NCBI GenBank assembly: GCA_949288035.1
Contig: CASEIJ010000046.1
Span: forward strand, 1-58,577
DNA: 58,577 bases
Source: an uncultured Mycoplasmatota bacterium
Lineage (GTDB): Bacteria > Bacillota_I > Bacilli_A > RF39 > UBA660
Direction of reading: 5' to 3'
Part shown: positions 10,819 to 19,700 of the stretch, one piece after another
Numbering within the stretch: position 1 is the first letter of the stretch
How the letters are laid out: each line of letters starts with the position of its first letter
Notes under the pieces: model-generated
Told to the model about the DNA's origin: nothing
The model's input: the letters and a program-made list of their open reading frames with translations, nothing else
The model's database searches: none
Position numbers and translations under genes: made by a program

Positions 10819-10876
10819 AAAATATTGGAAGTAAAGAATTGATAAAAGGATAGTATAATGAAAGATGGGTGGTTAT

Positions 10877-11572
10877 ATGGATTTAATACGTATGAAGAAT
10901 GTAAAAAAGAAGTATCGTAATGGTGTGACAGCAATTTATGATCTAAATTTAAAGATAAAAAAAGGTGAATTTGTCTTTGTAATTGGTTCTACCGGATGTG
11001 GTAAATCGACATTAATTAAGATGCTTTATCGTGAAGAAAAACCAACAAGTGGACAAATCATTGTCGGTGGTTTAGATGTAGGAAAATTAAGAAATAGTAA
11101 AGTTTATAAATTACGTCGTAAGTTAGGTGTTGTATTCCAAGACTTTAAATTATTACCAAAGAAAACTGTGTATGAGAATGTAGCATTCTCATTAGAAATA
11201 TTTGGTTTACCAAAAGATGAGATATATTCTAAAGTTGTAAAAGTACTAGATCTTGTTGGATTAAAAAATAAAGCTAAGAATTATCCAAATCAATTATCAG
11301 GAGGAGAACAACAACGTGTTGCAATTGCTAGAGCCATTGTCAATGGGCCGAAACTTCTAATTTGTGATGAGCCAACTGGTAATTTGGATGAAGCAACAAG
11401 CATGGAAATAATGAATGTCTTAGATGCAATTAATAAAATGGGAACAACAATTATTATGGTAACGCATGATACAGAAATCGTAAATAAGATGAAAAAAAGA
11501 GTCATTTTATTAGACACTGGTCGTGTTTTGAAAGACTATAAGGAGGGAACATATACACATGAAGGCATTTAG
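10877..11572 (+). CDS. ftsE: Cell division ATP-binding protein FtsE
   Basis: An ABC-type ATPase of the FtsEX complex, which transmits ATP hydrolysis through FtsX to peptidoglycan hydrolases outside the membrane. Walker A is G-S-T-G-C-G-K-S-T (residues 37-45). The ABC signature is L-S-G-G-E-Q-Q-R and Walker B is L-L-I-C-D-E-P-T-G-N-L-D. A switch histidine lies in V-T-H-D. Length is 231 residues from ATG 10877, preferred to the upstream ATG at 10865 because the GGGTGG site falls between them. A -10 TATAAT is at 10854-10859 with no clear -35. It overlaps ftsX by 14 bases. Confidence 0.96.
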   Translation: MDLIRMKNVKKKYRNGVTAIYDLNLKIKKGEFVFVIGSTGCGKSTLIKMLYREEKPTSGQIIVGGLDVGKLRNSKVYKLRRKLGVVFQDFKLLPKKTVYENVAFSLEIFGLPKDEIYSKVVKVLDLVGLKNKAKNYPNQLSGGEQQRVAIARAIVNGPKLLICDEPTGNLDEATSMEIMNVLDAINKMGTTIIMVTHDTEIVNKMKKRVILLDTGRVLKDYKEGTYTHEGI

Positions 11573-12458
11573 AATATTAAGTAGAAATATTAGAGATTCA
11601 TTTCAAAGTGTATTTCGTAATTTCTCTTTGTCACTTGCAAGTATTTCTTGTATTACCATTACATTGTTAGTTGTATCTATTTCGATGATTTTATCTGTAA
11701 ATGTCAATAATTTTGCTACACTAGTAGAAAAAGATGTAACAATTGTAACATTTCTAGATGTAAATATTTCAGATGAGAAAATTAAAGTAGTAGAACAGGA
11801 AATTAAAAGATTAAGTAATATTGAAAGTATTACATTTCAATCAAAAGATGAAATTACAGAAGATATGAAAAGTTCTTCTGATACATTTAAAGCGATTATG
11901 GATGAATGGAGTGAAGATGAAAATCCACTTCAAGATACTTATTTAGTAAAAGTAGAAGATATTAACAAAATTGCTAGTACTGCAAAAAAGATTAGAGCAA
12001 TTGATGGTGTTGATGTAATTAAATATGGAGAAGGAATGGTAGAACAGTTAGTTGCTGTATTTGATGTTGTTCGCAAAATTTGTCTAGGAATGGTAGTTGC
12101 TCTGATTATTGTAACGGCATTCTTAATTTCTAATACAATTAAAATTACCATTTTCTCACGTAAACGTGAAATTGAAATCATGCGTCTTGTTGGAGCAAGT
12201 AATTTAAATATTAAAATACCATTTATATTTGAAGGATTATTCCTTGGAGTGATCGGATCCATTATTCCAATTATCGCAACAATATATGGTTATACAGTAT
12301 TATTTGATAACTTTAATGGTCAGTTATTCTCACCATTTATTAAATTAGTAGAGCCACAACCATTTATTTTCTTATTATCAGGTATTTTAGTTATCATTGG
12401 TATTTTAGTAGGTATGTTTGGTAGTTGGCGTGCAGTTAGAAAGTATTTAAAAATTTAG
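11559..12458 (+). CDS. ftsX: Cell division membrane protein FtsX
   Basis: 299 residues with the FtsX topology. There is an N-terminal cytoplasmic stretch, a TM helix (~25-45), a ~120-residue extracytoplasmic domain with V-T-I-V-T-F-L-D, and three further TM helices in the C-terminal half. The segment S-R-K-R-E-I-E-I-M-R-L-V-G-A-S is the conserved coupling region that contacts FtsE. It starts inside ftsE behind AAGGAGGG. In spore formers FtsEX can also act at the asymmetric septum; here the two genes form their own unit ending in a UUCG terminator. Confidence 0.95.
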   Translation: MKAFRILSRNIRDSFQSVFRNFSLSLASISCITITLLVVSISMILSVNVNNFATLVEKDVTIVTFLDVNISDEKIKVVEQEIKRLSNIESITFQSKDEITEDMKSSSDTFKAIMDEWSEDENPLQDTYLVKVEDINKIASTAKKIRAIDGVDVIKYGEGMVEQLVAVFDVVRKICLGMVVALIIVTAFLISNTIKITIFSRKREIEIMRLVGASNLNIKIPFIFEGLFLGVIGSIIPIIATIYGYTVLFDNFNGQLFSPFIKLVEPQPFIFLLSGILVIIGILVGMFGSWRAVRKYLKI

Positions 12459-12477
12459 AAGCTTCGGCTTCTTTTTT
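12457..12477 (+). terminator. Terminator after ftsX (UUCG tetraloop)
   Basis: A 6-bp stem AGAAGC/GCTTCT closed by a stable TTCG tetraloop, followed by five T. It overlaps the ftsX stop codon. Confidence 0.85.
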
Positions 12478-12522
12478 GTTCTAAAAATATATTTATAACA
12501 TATTCTGAAATGGGGGTATGTT

Positions 12523-13311
12523 ATGGAACTTTCAGTCAATGATTTAGTAACTCGTATTTCATATAATCATGATATGGTATTTCGTATTATTAGAATTACG
12601 GAGGATGGAAACTATATTTTAAAAGGGGTTAATATTCGTTTGATTGCAGATAGTCCAAAAGAAGATTTAGTATTATATGATCGTGAAGAAGACATTGAAG
12701 AAGAGAGAGAATTTCTAAATCGTGTCAAACCGGAATTTCATCTGAATCGTAATGATTATTTTTATTTACCAGGTAAAATATTGCACATAGATGCAGATCA
12801 GGACTATTTACAAAGATGTTTAGACTATTATCATGATGCATCTTTAAAAGTGGTAGGAGTACATATGGATGAGGAAGAAGTAGCACGTAAAATTAGAGAA
12901 TTGTTAGAAGAGACAAATCCTAGTATTGTAATTATTACAGGGCATGATGCTTATTATAAGAGAAAAGGAAAAAAGAATGAGGTTAATTCTTATAAGAATA
13001 GTAAATATTTTGTAGAAGCAGTAAAAGAAGCAAGAAAGTATGAGAAAAGCCATGATAAGTTAGTAATTATTGCCGGTGCTTGTCAATCTGATTATGAAGA
13101 TTTAATTCAAGCTGGGGCTAATTTCGCATCTAGTCCTAAAAGAGTGAATATTCATGCTTTAGATCCTGCGATTATTGCAACTAGAATTAGTTTAACAGAA
13201 TCTAGTGAAGATATTGACTTAAAAGGAATATTAGAAAAAACAAAATATGGTTCTTCGGGGATAGGGGGAATTAAAACAAAGGGTACTATGTACTTAGGAT
13301 ATCCTAGATAG
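12523..13311 (+). CDS. yabG: Sporulation-specific protease YabG
   Basis: 262 residues, peptidase family U57. Conserved segments are V-I-I-T-G-H-D-A-Y-Y, followed by I-A-G-A-C-Q-S-D-Y-E-D-L-I-Q-A-G-A-N-F-A-S-S-P-K-R and N-I-H-A-L-D-P-A, with the presumed catalytic Cys and His among them. In Bacillus and Clostridium, YabG processes spore coat proteins late in sporulation. ATG 12523 follows GGGGGT by 5 bases. Upstream is a CATATTCT (12499-12506) that resembles sigma-E/K -10 boxes but lacks a matching -35, so its sigma factor is unclear. It lies 8 bases from veg, as in Bacillus. Confidence 0.95.
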   Translation: MELSVNDLVTRISYNHDMVFRIIRITEDGNYILKGVNIRLIADSPKEDLVLYDREEDIEEEREFLNRVKPEFHLNRNDYFYLPGKILHIDADQDYLQRCLDYYHDASLKVVGVHMDEEEVARKIRELLEETNPSIVIITGHDAYYKRKGKKNEVNSYKNSKYFVEAVKEARKYEKSHDKLVIIAGACQSDYEDLIQAGANFASSPKRVNIHALDPAIIATRISLTESSEDIDLKGILEKTKYGSSGIGGIKTKGTMYLGYPR

Positions 13312-13319
13312 GAGATAAT

Positions 13320-13538
13320 ATGATTGGAAAAGTAAAAGAGGAGTTAGAAAAACACATTGGAGAAGAAGTATTTATTCAATATCATTTAGGACGGAATAAG
13401 TATGAATCATATCAGTGCGTGATTCGAGAATTATATAATAATGTATTTTTAGTAGAAATGAAGGAAAATGAAGGACTACCAATCAAATCTTTTTCTTATA
13501 CAGATATTATTACAAAAAATATTCGAATTCATTTTTAA
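13320..13538 (+). CDS. veg: Veg protein
   Basis: 72 residues, slightly shorter than Bacillus Veg (86). The match lies in the N-terminal K-V-K-E-E-L-E-K-H-I-G and the segment L-G-R-N-K-Y-E-S-Y-Q-C-V-I-R-E-L-Y-N-N-V-F-L-V-E, then S-F-S-Y-T-D-I-I-T-K. Veg is abundant and, in Bacillus, stimulates biofilm matrix genes including those for TasA fibres, which is notable given the TasA-like locus at 24-45 kb. The link here is inference. It follows yabG with a good AGGAG site. Confidence 0.88.
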   Translation: MIGKVKEELEKHIGEEVFIQYHLGRNKYESYQCVIRELYNNVFLVEMKENEGLPIKSFSYTDIITKNIRIHF

Positions 13539-13540
13539 AC

Positions 13541-13569
13541 TTGCAAAAAGAAAATCTTTAGTATATAAT
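13541..13569 (+). promoter_or_regulatory. Sigma-A promoter of spoVG
   Basis: TTGCAA (13541-13546), a 17-bp spacer and TATAAT (13564-13569). Bacillus spoVG uses sigma-H; no sigma-H-like sequence was noticed here. Confidence 0.8.
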
Positions 13570-13606
13570 GTAAGTGTATCATAGTATACCGAAGGGAGAG
13601 ATTTAC

Positions 13607-13939
13607 GTGGAAGTAACATCTGTTAGAGTAAAACTTGCTCATAACAAAAATGGAAAGGTTAATCCAAAAGCATTTGTAACGATCGTGATTGATAATTGGT
13701 TAGCAATTCGCGATATGAGAATCATTCAAGGAAAAGAAAGATTATTTGTAGCTATGCCGAATCGTAAAAAAGGTGGAGATGTAAAAGTAGCTACAGAAGA
13801 AGTTACTACAGCACCAGAAAATGTAGAAGAAGAAAGATTAGACATTGTATATCCAATCAATAAAGAGGGAAGAAAAATGATTGAAGATGCAGTGTTAGCT
13901 GAATATGAAAAGGTATTAGAAGAGGATCCTGAAGAATAG
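13607..13939 (+). CDS. spoVG: SpoVG, septation and sporulation regulator
   Basis: 110 residues from GTG 13607, giving the conserved start M-E-V-T-S-V-R-V; GGGAG lies about 8 bases upstream. Family features are D-N-W-L-A-I-R-D-M-R-I-I-Q-G, L-F-V-A-M-P and the C-terminal D-I-V-Y-P-I-N followed by I-E-D-A-V-L-A-E-Y. SpoVG is a small site-specific DNA/RNA-binding protein affecting septation, capsule and sporulation. Compared with the compact Bacillus protein, the loop after V-A-M-P is longer by roughly a dozen acidic and hydroxylated residues. The C-terminus ends in an acidic tail. Confidence 0.94.
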   Translation: MEVTSVRVKLAHNKNGKVNPKAFVTIVIDNWLAIRDMRIIQGKERLFVAMPNRKKGGDVKVATEEVTTAPENVEEERLDIVYPINKEGRKMIEDAVLAEYEKVLEEDPEE

Positions 13940-13951
13940 GATCTTTTTTTT
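13924..13951 (+). terminator. Terminator after spoVG
   Basis: A 7-bp stem GGATCCT/AGGATCT (one G-U pair), a 7-base loop and a long T-run. The stop codon lies in the loop region. Confidence 0.8.
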
Positions 13952-13952
13952 G

Positions 13953-13980
13953 GTATATTTATATTCATTGTTCATATATT
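13953..13980 (+). promoter_or_regulatory. Candidate sigma-E promoter of yabP-yabQ(-divIC)
   Basis: A -35-like GTATATT (13953-13959), a 13-bp spacer and the -10-like CATATATT (13973-13980). This fits the Bacillus sigma-E pattern (about GKCATATT-N13/14-CATACANT). In Bacillus yabP and yabQ are sigma-E dependent, which supports the call. Confidence 0.68.
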
Positions 13981-13998
13981 TTAACAGGAGGAAGAAAT

Positions 13999-14298
13999 AT
14001 GGACAAGGATCATTCAAATGTCATAGGAACTGTAGTAGGAAATCATAATGTAACAATTAGTGATAGAAAAACATTAGTGATTACTGGAGTAAAAAAAATA
14101 GAAAGTTTTGATAATGAAGAGTTTTTAATGGAAACAACCATGGGATATATTATGTTAAAAGGAGAAGGTTTAGAAATTATTAAATTAGATACTTATCAAG
14201 GAAATGTTTCTATTAAAGGAAAAGTAAATAGTTTAAGTTATATGGATACTGCTAAAAAGGAAAAAGAAGATAGTATGTTTAGTAAGTTATTTAAATAA
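13999..14298 (+). CDS. yabP: Sporulation protein YabP
   Basis: 99 residues. The YabP/YqfC-type core is visible in N-V-T-I-S-D-R-K-T-L-V-I-T-G-V-K-K-I-E-S-F-D and in the later M-E-T-T-M-G-Y-I-M-L-K-G-E-G-L-E-I-I-K-L-D. YabP is made in the mother cell under sigma-E and is needed with YabQ for spore formation. AGGAGGAAG precedes the ATG, and a sigma-E-like promoter precedes that. It overlaps yabQ by one base (TAATG). Confidence 0.93.
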   Translation: MDKDHSNVIGTVVGNHNVTISDRKTLVITGVKKIESFDNEEFLMETTMGYIMLKGEGLEIIKLDTYQGNVSIKGKVNSLSYMDTAKKEKEDSMFSKLFK

Positions 14299-14600
14299 TG
14301 AGTTTAAAAGTACAAATCATTACTTTAGTATTTTCCCTTTTATATGGCTCTTTTTTTTCCTTTTTATTAACAATTCAATATCGATTTATATATGCAAAAG
14401 AGAAATGGTTTCAATACTGTTTTACTATTCTTTTTGTTCTTGTTATGACCTTTCTTTATTTTTTAATATTGAGAAAGATTAACTATGGAATTCTTCATCC
14501 ATATGCATTTCTCAGTATGATGGCAGGTTATTCAGTCGAACATCTGATTCATTTACATTTATTGACTTCTAAGCATATTGTCAAGAAAAAAGAAACATGA
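14298..14600 (+). CDS. yabQ: Spore cortex protein YabQ
   Basis: 100 residues with three hydrophobic segments (about 8-26, 38-56 and 66-80). This is the YabQ layout: a small polytopic protein that localises to the outer forespore membrane and is needed for cortex formation. The identification rests on topology plus the fixed position between yabP and divIC, as in Bacillus. Translation is coupled to yabP by a TAATG overlap. Confidence 0.85.
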   Translation: MSLKVQIITLVFSLLYGSFFSFLLTIQYRFIYAKEKWFQYCFTILFVLVMTFLYFLILRKINYGILHPYAFLSMMAGYSVEHLIHLHLLTSKHIVKKKET

Positions 14601-14627
14601 TACACTATAAAATAGTAGGTGATAAAG

Positions 14628-15047
14628 ATGGCAAAGAAGAAAAAAGTAAGTAAAAGTGCAAAAAAAAGACTTTTATTATTTGGAACACTTTCTTTTGCTG
14701 TGATTATTTATTTCTTTATTACACTTACTACTTATACATTAAATATTATTGATTTAAATCATGAGAAGAAAGAATTGAAAAAACAATTACTTGTGTTAAA
14801 AGAAGATGAAGAAAATTTAAATATTGAATTAAAAAAATTACAAGATCCTGATTATATTGCTCGTTTTGCAAGAGAAAATTATTTATATTCTAAAAATGGA
14901 GAATATATTATTAAAATACAAGATAATAAAAAAGCAACGAAAAAGACAAGTATCAATCATGAGAAAAGTATTCGCTATATTGTAATTGGTGTTGGTTCTT
15001 TTTTAACTATTTTAGGTATTTATGTATTGCGTCATATGACAAAATAA
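14628..15047 (+). CDS. divIC: DivIC/FtsB-like septum formation initiator
   Basis: 139 residues. A basic N-terminus (K-K-K-K-V-S-K-S-A-K-K-R) precedes a TM helix (~16-38). A coiled coil follows (H-E-K-K-E-L-K-K-Q-L...L-K-E-D-E-E-N-L), then the FtsB/DivIC motif L-Q-D-P-D-Y-I-A-R-F-A-R-E-N-Y. DivIC partners with FtsL and DivIB at the division site. Unusually, a second hydrophobic helix ends the protein (about residues 116-133). ATG 14628 is used because TAGGTGAT lies just upstream. Position after yabQ matches Bacillus. Confidence 0.9.
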   Translation: MAKKKKVSKSAKKRLLLFGTLSFAVIIYFFITLTTYTLNIIDLNHEKKELKKQLLVLKEDEENLNIELKKLQDPDYIARFARENYLYSKNGEYIIKIQDNKKATKKTSINHEKSIRYIVIGVGSFLTILGIYVLRHMTK

Positions 15048-15073
15048 ATCCACATTGCAGTGGATTTATTTTT
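15042..15073 (+). terminator. Terminator after divIC
   Basis: A perfect 12-bp stem (15042-15053 with 15060-15071) with a 6-base loop and a short T tail. The divIC stop codon lies in the left arm. Confidence 0.85.
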
Positions 15074-15105
15074 ATGTTATATTAATATTAGAAAGTAGGG
15101 ATAGG

Positions 15106-15828
15106 ATGACAAGTATTATTATTTTGGTACATAATGCTTATGACTATGTAAAAAATACGATAGAGACATTACAAATGACAAAAAATAAAGACTACGAAGT
15201 GATTGTCTTAGATAATGCATCTGAGAAGAAAGTACAAAAGTTATTATTAAAATTATATCAAGAAAAGAAAATCGATAAGTTAATCTTTTCACAGGAGAAT
15301 ACTTTGTTTGCTAAAGGAAATAATATCGCCTTTCGTTTTTGTGATCCGAAGTCAGATCGTGTTTTATTATTAAACTCTGATATTGATATTCGTAATCCTG
15401 AATGGTTAGATGAAATGAATCGTATTTATGAAAAGGGGATTACATCACTTGGAATTGTGGAAGGTAACCCATATACAAGAGTAGATGGTTTTTGTTTTAT
15501 GATTGATAAAGAACTATACCAAAAGTATTTATTAGATGAAAACTTTGAATGGTGGTGGTCTATTACGAAATTACAGGCAGAAGTATTAAAAGATGGATAT
15601 CCTGTAAAAGGTGTAAAAGATTATCAGAACTTGATTTTTCATTATGGAGGTATGTCAGGAACTGACTTTAGAAATGCCAAAGGAATGCAGATTGATGGAG
15701 AAAAAGTCGTTTCATGGTTTGCAAACCATGAAATCAATATAATAAATCATATTGATAATACTAATACAATTTATAAACCAAATAGTAAAGCAAATCGTAT
15801 TTATCGTAAGTTAAAGAATAAGAAGTAA
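15106..15828 (+). CDS. Family 2 glycosyltransferase
   Basis: 240 residues from ATG 15106 (AGTAGGG 5 bases upstream; earlier in-frame starts would lie in the terminator). The GT-A fold shows I-I-I-L-V-H-N-A-Y-D-Y-V at the N-terminus and E-V-I-V-L-D-N-A-S, the usual V-V-D-N-x-S nucleotide-sugar motif. The D-x-D region is L-L-N-S-D-I-D. A C-terminal segment E-W-W-W is followed by a loop with H-Y-G-G. The acceptor cannot be predicted. It is a single-gene unit between two terminators and has no membrane helix. Confidence 0.85.
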   Translation: MTSIIILVHNAYDYVKNTIETLQMTKNKDYEVIVLDNASEKKVQKLLLKLYQEKKIDKLIFSQENTLFAKGNNIAFRFCDPKSDRVLLLNSDIDIRNPEWLDEMNRIYEKGITSLGIVEGNPYTRVDGFCFMIDKELYQKYLLDENFEWWWSITKLQAEVLKDGYPVKGVKDYQNLIFHYGGMSGTDFRNAKGMQIDGEKVVSWFANHEINIINHIDNTNTIYKPNSKANRIYRKLKNKK

Positions 15829-15848
15829 TAAATACTTCTTATCTTTTT
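15818..15848 (+). terminator. Terminator after the glycosyltransferase gene
   Basis: A 10-bp stem (15818-15827 with 15833-15842), a 5-base A/T loop, then C and five T. It overlaps the gene's 3' end. Confidence 0.7.
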
Positions 15849-15864
15849 AGAAAGTAGGCTTATT

Positions 15865-16722
15865 ATGAAAATAATTCAATTAGAAAATATTCAATCTTAT
15901 TTTAGAAAACGAGAGAAAGATGTGAATAAAGGTGATTTTGGGAAAGTAGGCTTTATTGGCGGCTCTAAGAGTTATTCTGGGGCTTTAAAATTAGCTATGT
16001 TAAGCCATGCTTCTTTACGTAGTGGATGTGGTATTAGTCGTGTATTGATACCTGAAGAATTAGCCCCTTTATTAGCTCCTCACATTTTAGAACAAACTAT
16101 GTTTTTTTATCATAATTTAGAAGAATTAAAAGAAGGAATCCATGATTTAGATGTACTAGCAATTGGTATGGGGTGGGGAAAAGATACATCTCATTTATCC
16201 ATATTAAAAGAAATATGTAATGATTATTCTGGTGTTATGGTAATTGATGCTGATGGATTAAATACACTAGTAGGTCATTTAGATATGGTAAAAGATCATA
16301 GGGTGGTATTAACACCTCATTTAAAAGAATTCTCCCGTATTTCACAATTATCCATTGAAGAAATTAAACAAAATCCAATTGAAATCGTTAGAGAATTTGC
16401 GAAAAAATATGGAGTAATTTTACTTTTAAAAGGTTCTACGACGATTATTTCTGATGGAGTGGATGTGTATCTTGTAAAAAGGGGTTGTCCAGGAATGGCT
16501 ACGGCAGGTAGTGGAGATGTGTTATCTGGTGTATTAGCTGGTTTATTAGCATATCATCCATTTCATATATTAACAGTCGCAGCAGGTGCCTATTTAGCAG
16601 GATTAGCAGGTGAGTTAGCCGAAAATGAGAAAACAGATATTTCCATGATTGCCAGTGATACGATTGAGCATATACCAAATGCGATTACTTGGATTAGAGA
16701 ACAAGAAAAAAGTTCACATTAA
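15865..16722 (+). CDS. nnrD: ADP-dependent NAD(P)H-hydrate dehydratase
   Basis: 285 residues, a ribokinase-like enzyme that repairs hydrated NAD(P)H. The signature regions are K-G-D-F-G-K-V-G-F-I-G-G-S at the N-terminus, then L-T-P-H-L-K-E-F-S-R. L-L-L-K-G-S-T-T and the nucleotide/catalytic loop G-M-A-T-A-G-S-G-D-V-L-S-G near residue 215 follow. This is the dehydratase domain alone, without the fused YjeF epimerase. It starts behind AGTAGG and ends in a bidirectional terminator shared with the converging PBP gene. Confidence 0.93.
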   Translation: MKIIQLENIQSYFRKREKDVNKGDFGKVGFIGGSKSYSGALKLAMLSHASLRSGCGISRVLIPEELAPLLAPHILEQTMFFYHNLEELKEGIHDLDVLAIGMGWGKDTSHLSILKEICNDYSGVMVIDADGLNTLVGHLDMVKDHRVVLTPHLKEFSRISQLSIEEIKQNPIEIVREFAKKYGVILLLKGSTTIISDGVDVYLVKRGCPGMATAGSGDVLSGVLAGLLAYHPFHILTVAAGAYLAGLAGELAENEKTDISMIASDTIEHIPNAITWIREQEKSSH

Positions 16723-16737
16723 TGTGAACTTTTTTTA
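16706..16737. terminator. Bidirectional terminator between nnrD and the PBP gene
   Basis: A near-palindrome of about 12-bp stem with loop ATTAAT (16718-16723), flanked by A-runs left and T-runs right. The PBP stop codon overlaps its right end. Confidence 0.85.
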
Positions 16738-19700
16738 TTCTGTTGGTGTTCCACCACTTGTTTGATTATCGACAACTGTCACTTTTCGTGTAATTGTTTT
16801 TGTATAATCTTCGTAGGTAATTGTATAGCTAATGGTATAAGTTCCAGCAGTAGAAGTGAATGTATCTAAGGAAGCAGGGATTCCTGCAGCATTTGTAATA
16901 CTTGTTTCAACTTCTGCACTGGTTGTGACATCTTTTCCATCTTCTTTTACTACAACTCCTTGATCACGATAAGTACCATTTAAACTTACTGTCATACTAG
17001 CACTACCAACGAGACTTACTGTAATCTCTCCTTGGACATTAGAAACATTGACTGTTGTTTCTACACCTGGTGCTTCAGCAGCCTTAAAGTTAGAATAACA
17101 TGTTTTAACAATATAAGTACCATTATCGGTTGATTTAGCAGTAAAGGTAATACTTGTATTATTCGTAAATTGAATTAATCTTAGACTACCATCTTTTTGT
17201 TTTGCATAAATATTATAACCAACACTTCCTAAGATACTTTGGTTTTGACCTAATCTAGATTGTAAATAACTGTTTTTATAACCACTATCTGTAAATACTT
17301 TACCAATCCAGCTAGATAAACTGTTGGCATCTAATTCAGCGGGAGTCTTAATTCCATTCCATGAAATTGAAACAGAATTTCCACTAATACTACTTTTTAC
17401 ATTAGAAACATCACTTAACTGAGCAAATCTACTAGATACTTCTGTAGGTTCAGTTCCTTTCTTAAATAGCTCTGTAATACGCATATTAGCAGGTGTATTT
17501 GCACTTGGTAATTTTACTGGATACGTTTCTCTTTCTACTTCGACAGAAACAACACCATCTGGCTTTGTAAATTCAGATTTATCGGTAAAGAAATGTCCAG
17601 CAATTGCTTTAAATAAATTTCTATGACCACCTGTATTGGTTGTACTTACATATTTATCATCTTGTTTGTCATATCCATACCAAACAGAAATTGCATATTG
17701 GGTATTAATTCCATCTACCCATAAATCATTTACTGCATTTGATGGATAACCTTTTTTCTTAATTAGATCTTCTGTAAAGTTAGAAGTACCTGTTTTCGCA
17801 CCATAGTGTACACCATTTAAATAAGAAGTACCAATTCCATAATCAGCAGCATTATATAATACATTACTAATCATATATGCCGTTTCAGGACTCATCACTT
17901 TTTTCTTTTCTGCATCTACTTCTTCTGTTTTATCATCTTCGCGGTAAACAATTTTTGTATATGTATATGGTTTTGTATAGTATCCTCCATTGGCAAATGC
18001 AGCATAAGCACCGGCCATAGTTAATGGAGCTTCTCCATCGTAACCACCTAATGCATGTGATTCGTAAACCATACCATTTTCTACTTGTGGATGTAATCCT
18101 AAACTTTCTGCAAAGTTTTTAATATCGGAATTTTTATTTTGTTGGAATGCTTTTAATGCTGGAATATTTCTAGATTCTGCTAAAGCAGTACGTAGTGTCA
18201 TCCAACCTTGATAAGTTCTATTCCAGTTTTCAATACCTCCATCATCTGTATCTGTACCAGAATATGAGTGAGGTTCATCAGCAAATGGAGTAGCAGTAGA
18301 CCAACCTTGGTATTCAAAACCTGGACCGTAATCGTAAATTGGTTTTGCTGTTGAACCAATTTGACGTTTTACTTTGGTAGCACGTCCTAATTGATTTGCA
18401 CCACTAATATTTCTACCATTACTAATTGCGGTTAACGCTCCTGTTTTTACATCGACAACAGCAACAGCTCCTTGAACAACATCGTTTTCCCATTTAAAGG
18501 TTTTTCCGTTCATAATATCTTCAACAGCTTCTTGTTTATCTTTATCCATTGTTGTATAGATTTGCATTGATACATTATAAGGGTTATTACCAGTTCTCTC
18601 TGTAACATCTTCTACGACAGCATCGATAAATGATTGATATTTAAAACGATCTGTTTGTTCACCATCTTCTGTAGAAATTGTTTTTACAATTTTATCAACA
18701 CTTAAATTGAGTGCTGCTTTATATTCTGTTTCATCAATATAATTATGACGTTTCATCAAATATAGTACTGTTTGACGTCTTTTTTCTGTTAAATCAGGAT
18801 TAATATTTGGGTCATAAGTATTTGGCGCTTGGAACATACCAGCAATCATTGCAGCCTCTGCTAAGTTGATATCTTTTGCACTTTTACCAAAGTAGGTTAA
18901 ACATGCTTGTTCTACTCCCCATGCACCACTACCTAAATATGGAGCATTGACATAGAATTCCATAATTTCTTCTTTGGTATAATGTTTTTCAATCTGGAAG
19001 ATAGACATATAAATATCTGTAAATTTACGTGTAATACTACGATTCGTTGAAGTAAAGTGATTCTTTGCTATTTGCATCGTTAAAGTAGAAGCACCACCGG
19101 CATTCTTACCGAGAAGTGTTCCAAACCCAGCACGCATAAATCGTGGTAAGTCAAATCCATTATGTTGGAAGAAACGTGAATCTTCTGTTGCTACAATCGC
19201 ATCTACCAATACTTCTGGCAATTGATCATAAGAAATCTTTTCACGGTTTTCACTTCCCAGTTTCTTAATAACAGAACCATCACTACTATATAAAATAGAA
19301 GCTTCTTGATGATATAACTTATCAGGACTAAATTCTGGTGCATCTTTAATAATAAAGAACATAAAAATGCCAAATGCAACAAGGCAGATAATTCCTAAAA
19401 TAAGTAATACCATTAAAATCTTTTTCCCAATTTTCTTTTTCTTATTTTTTCCTTTCGTAGTTCCTTTTTTATTTCTTGTCATACGTGCTGAACGAGTACT
19501 TGCTACATGTGCTCCTTTGGTATAATCAGTTGGTTTCGCATGTCCCGTACGTGCATGTCTTGCTTCAGTTCTTTTCTTTTCCATCGTAACCTCCATATTC
19601 TTTTTACTCATATTACTAATTAGACTAATTAAATTAGGACTAAATAGAATGCCATCTAATATGAGAATAATGATTAAGGCCTTTAAAAAGCCAACTGCAA

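Noticed and set aside
12499-12506. CATATTCT as a sigma-E or sigma-K promoter for yabG
   Set aside because: The -10 fits partly, but no ATA-type or AC -35 occurs at the needed distance, so I did not annotate it as a promoter.
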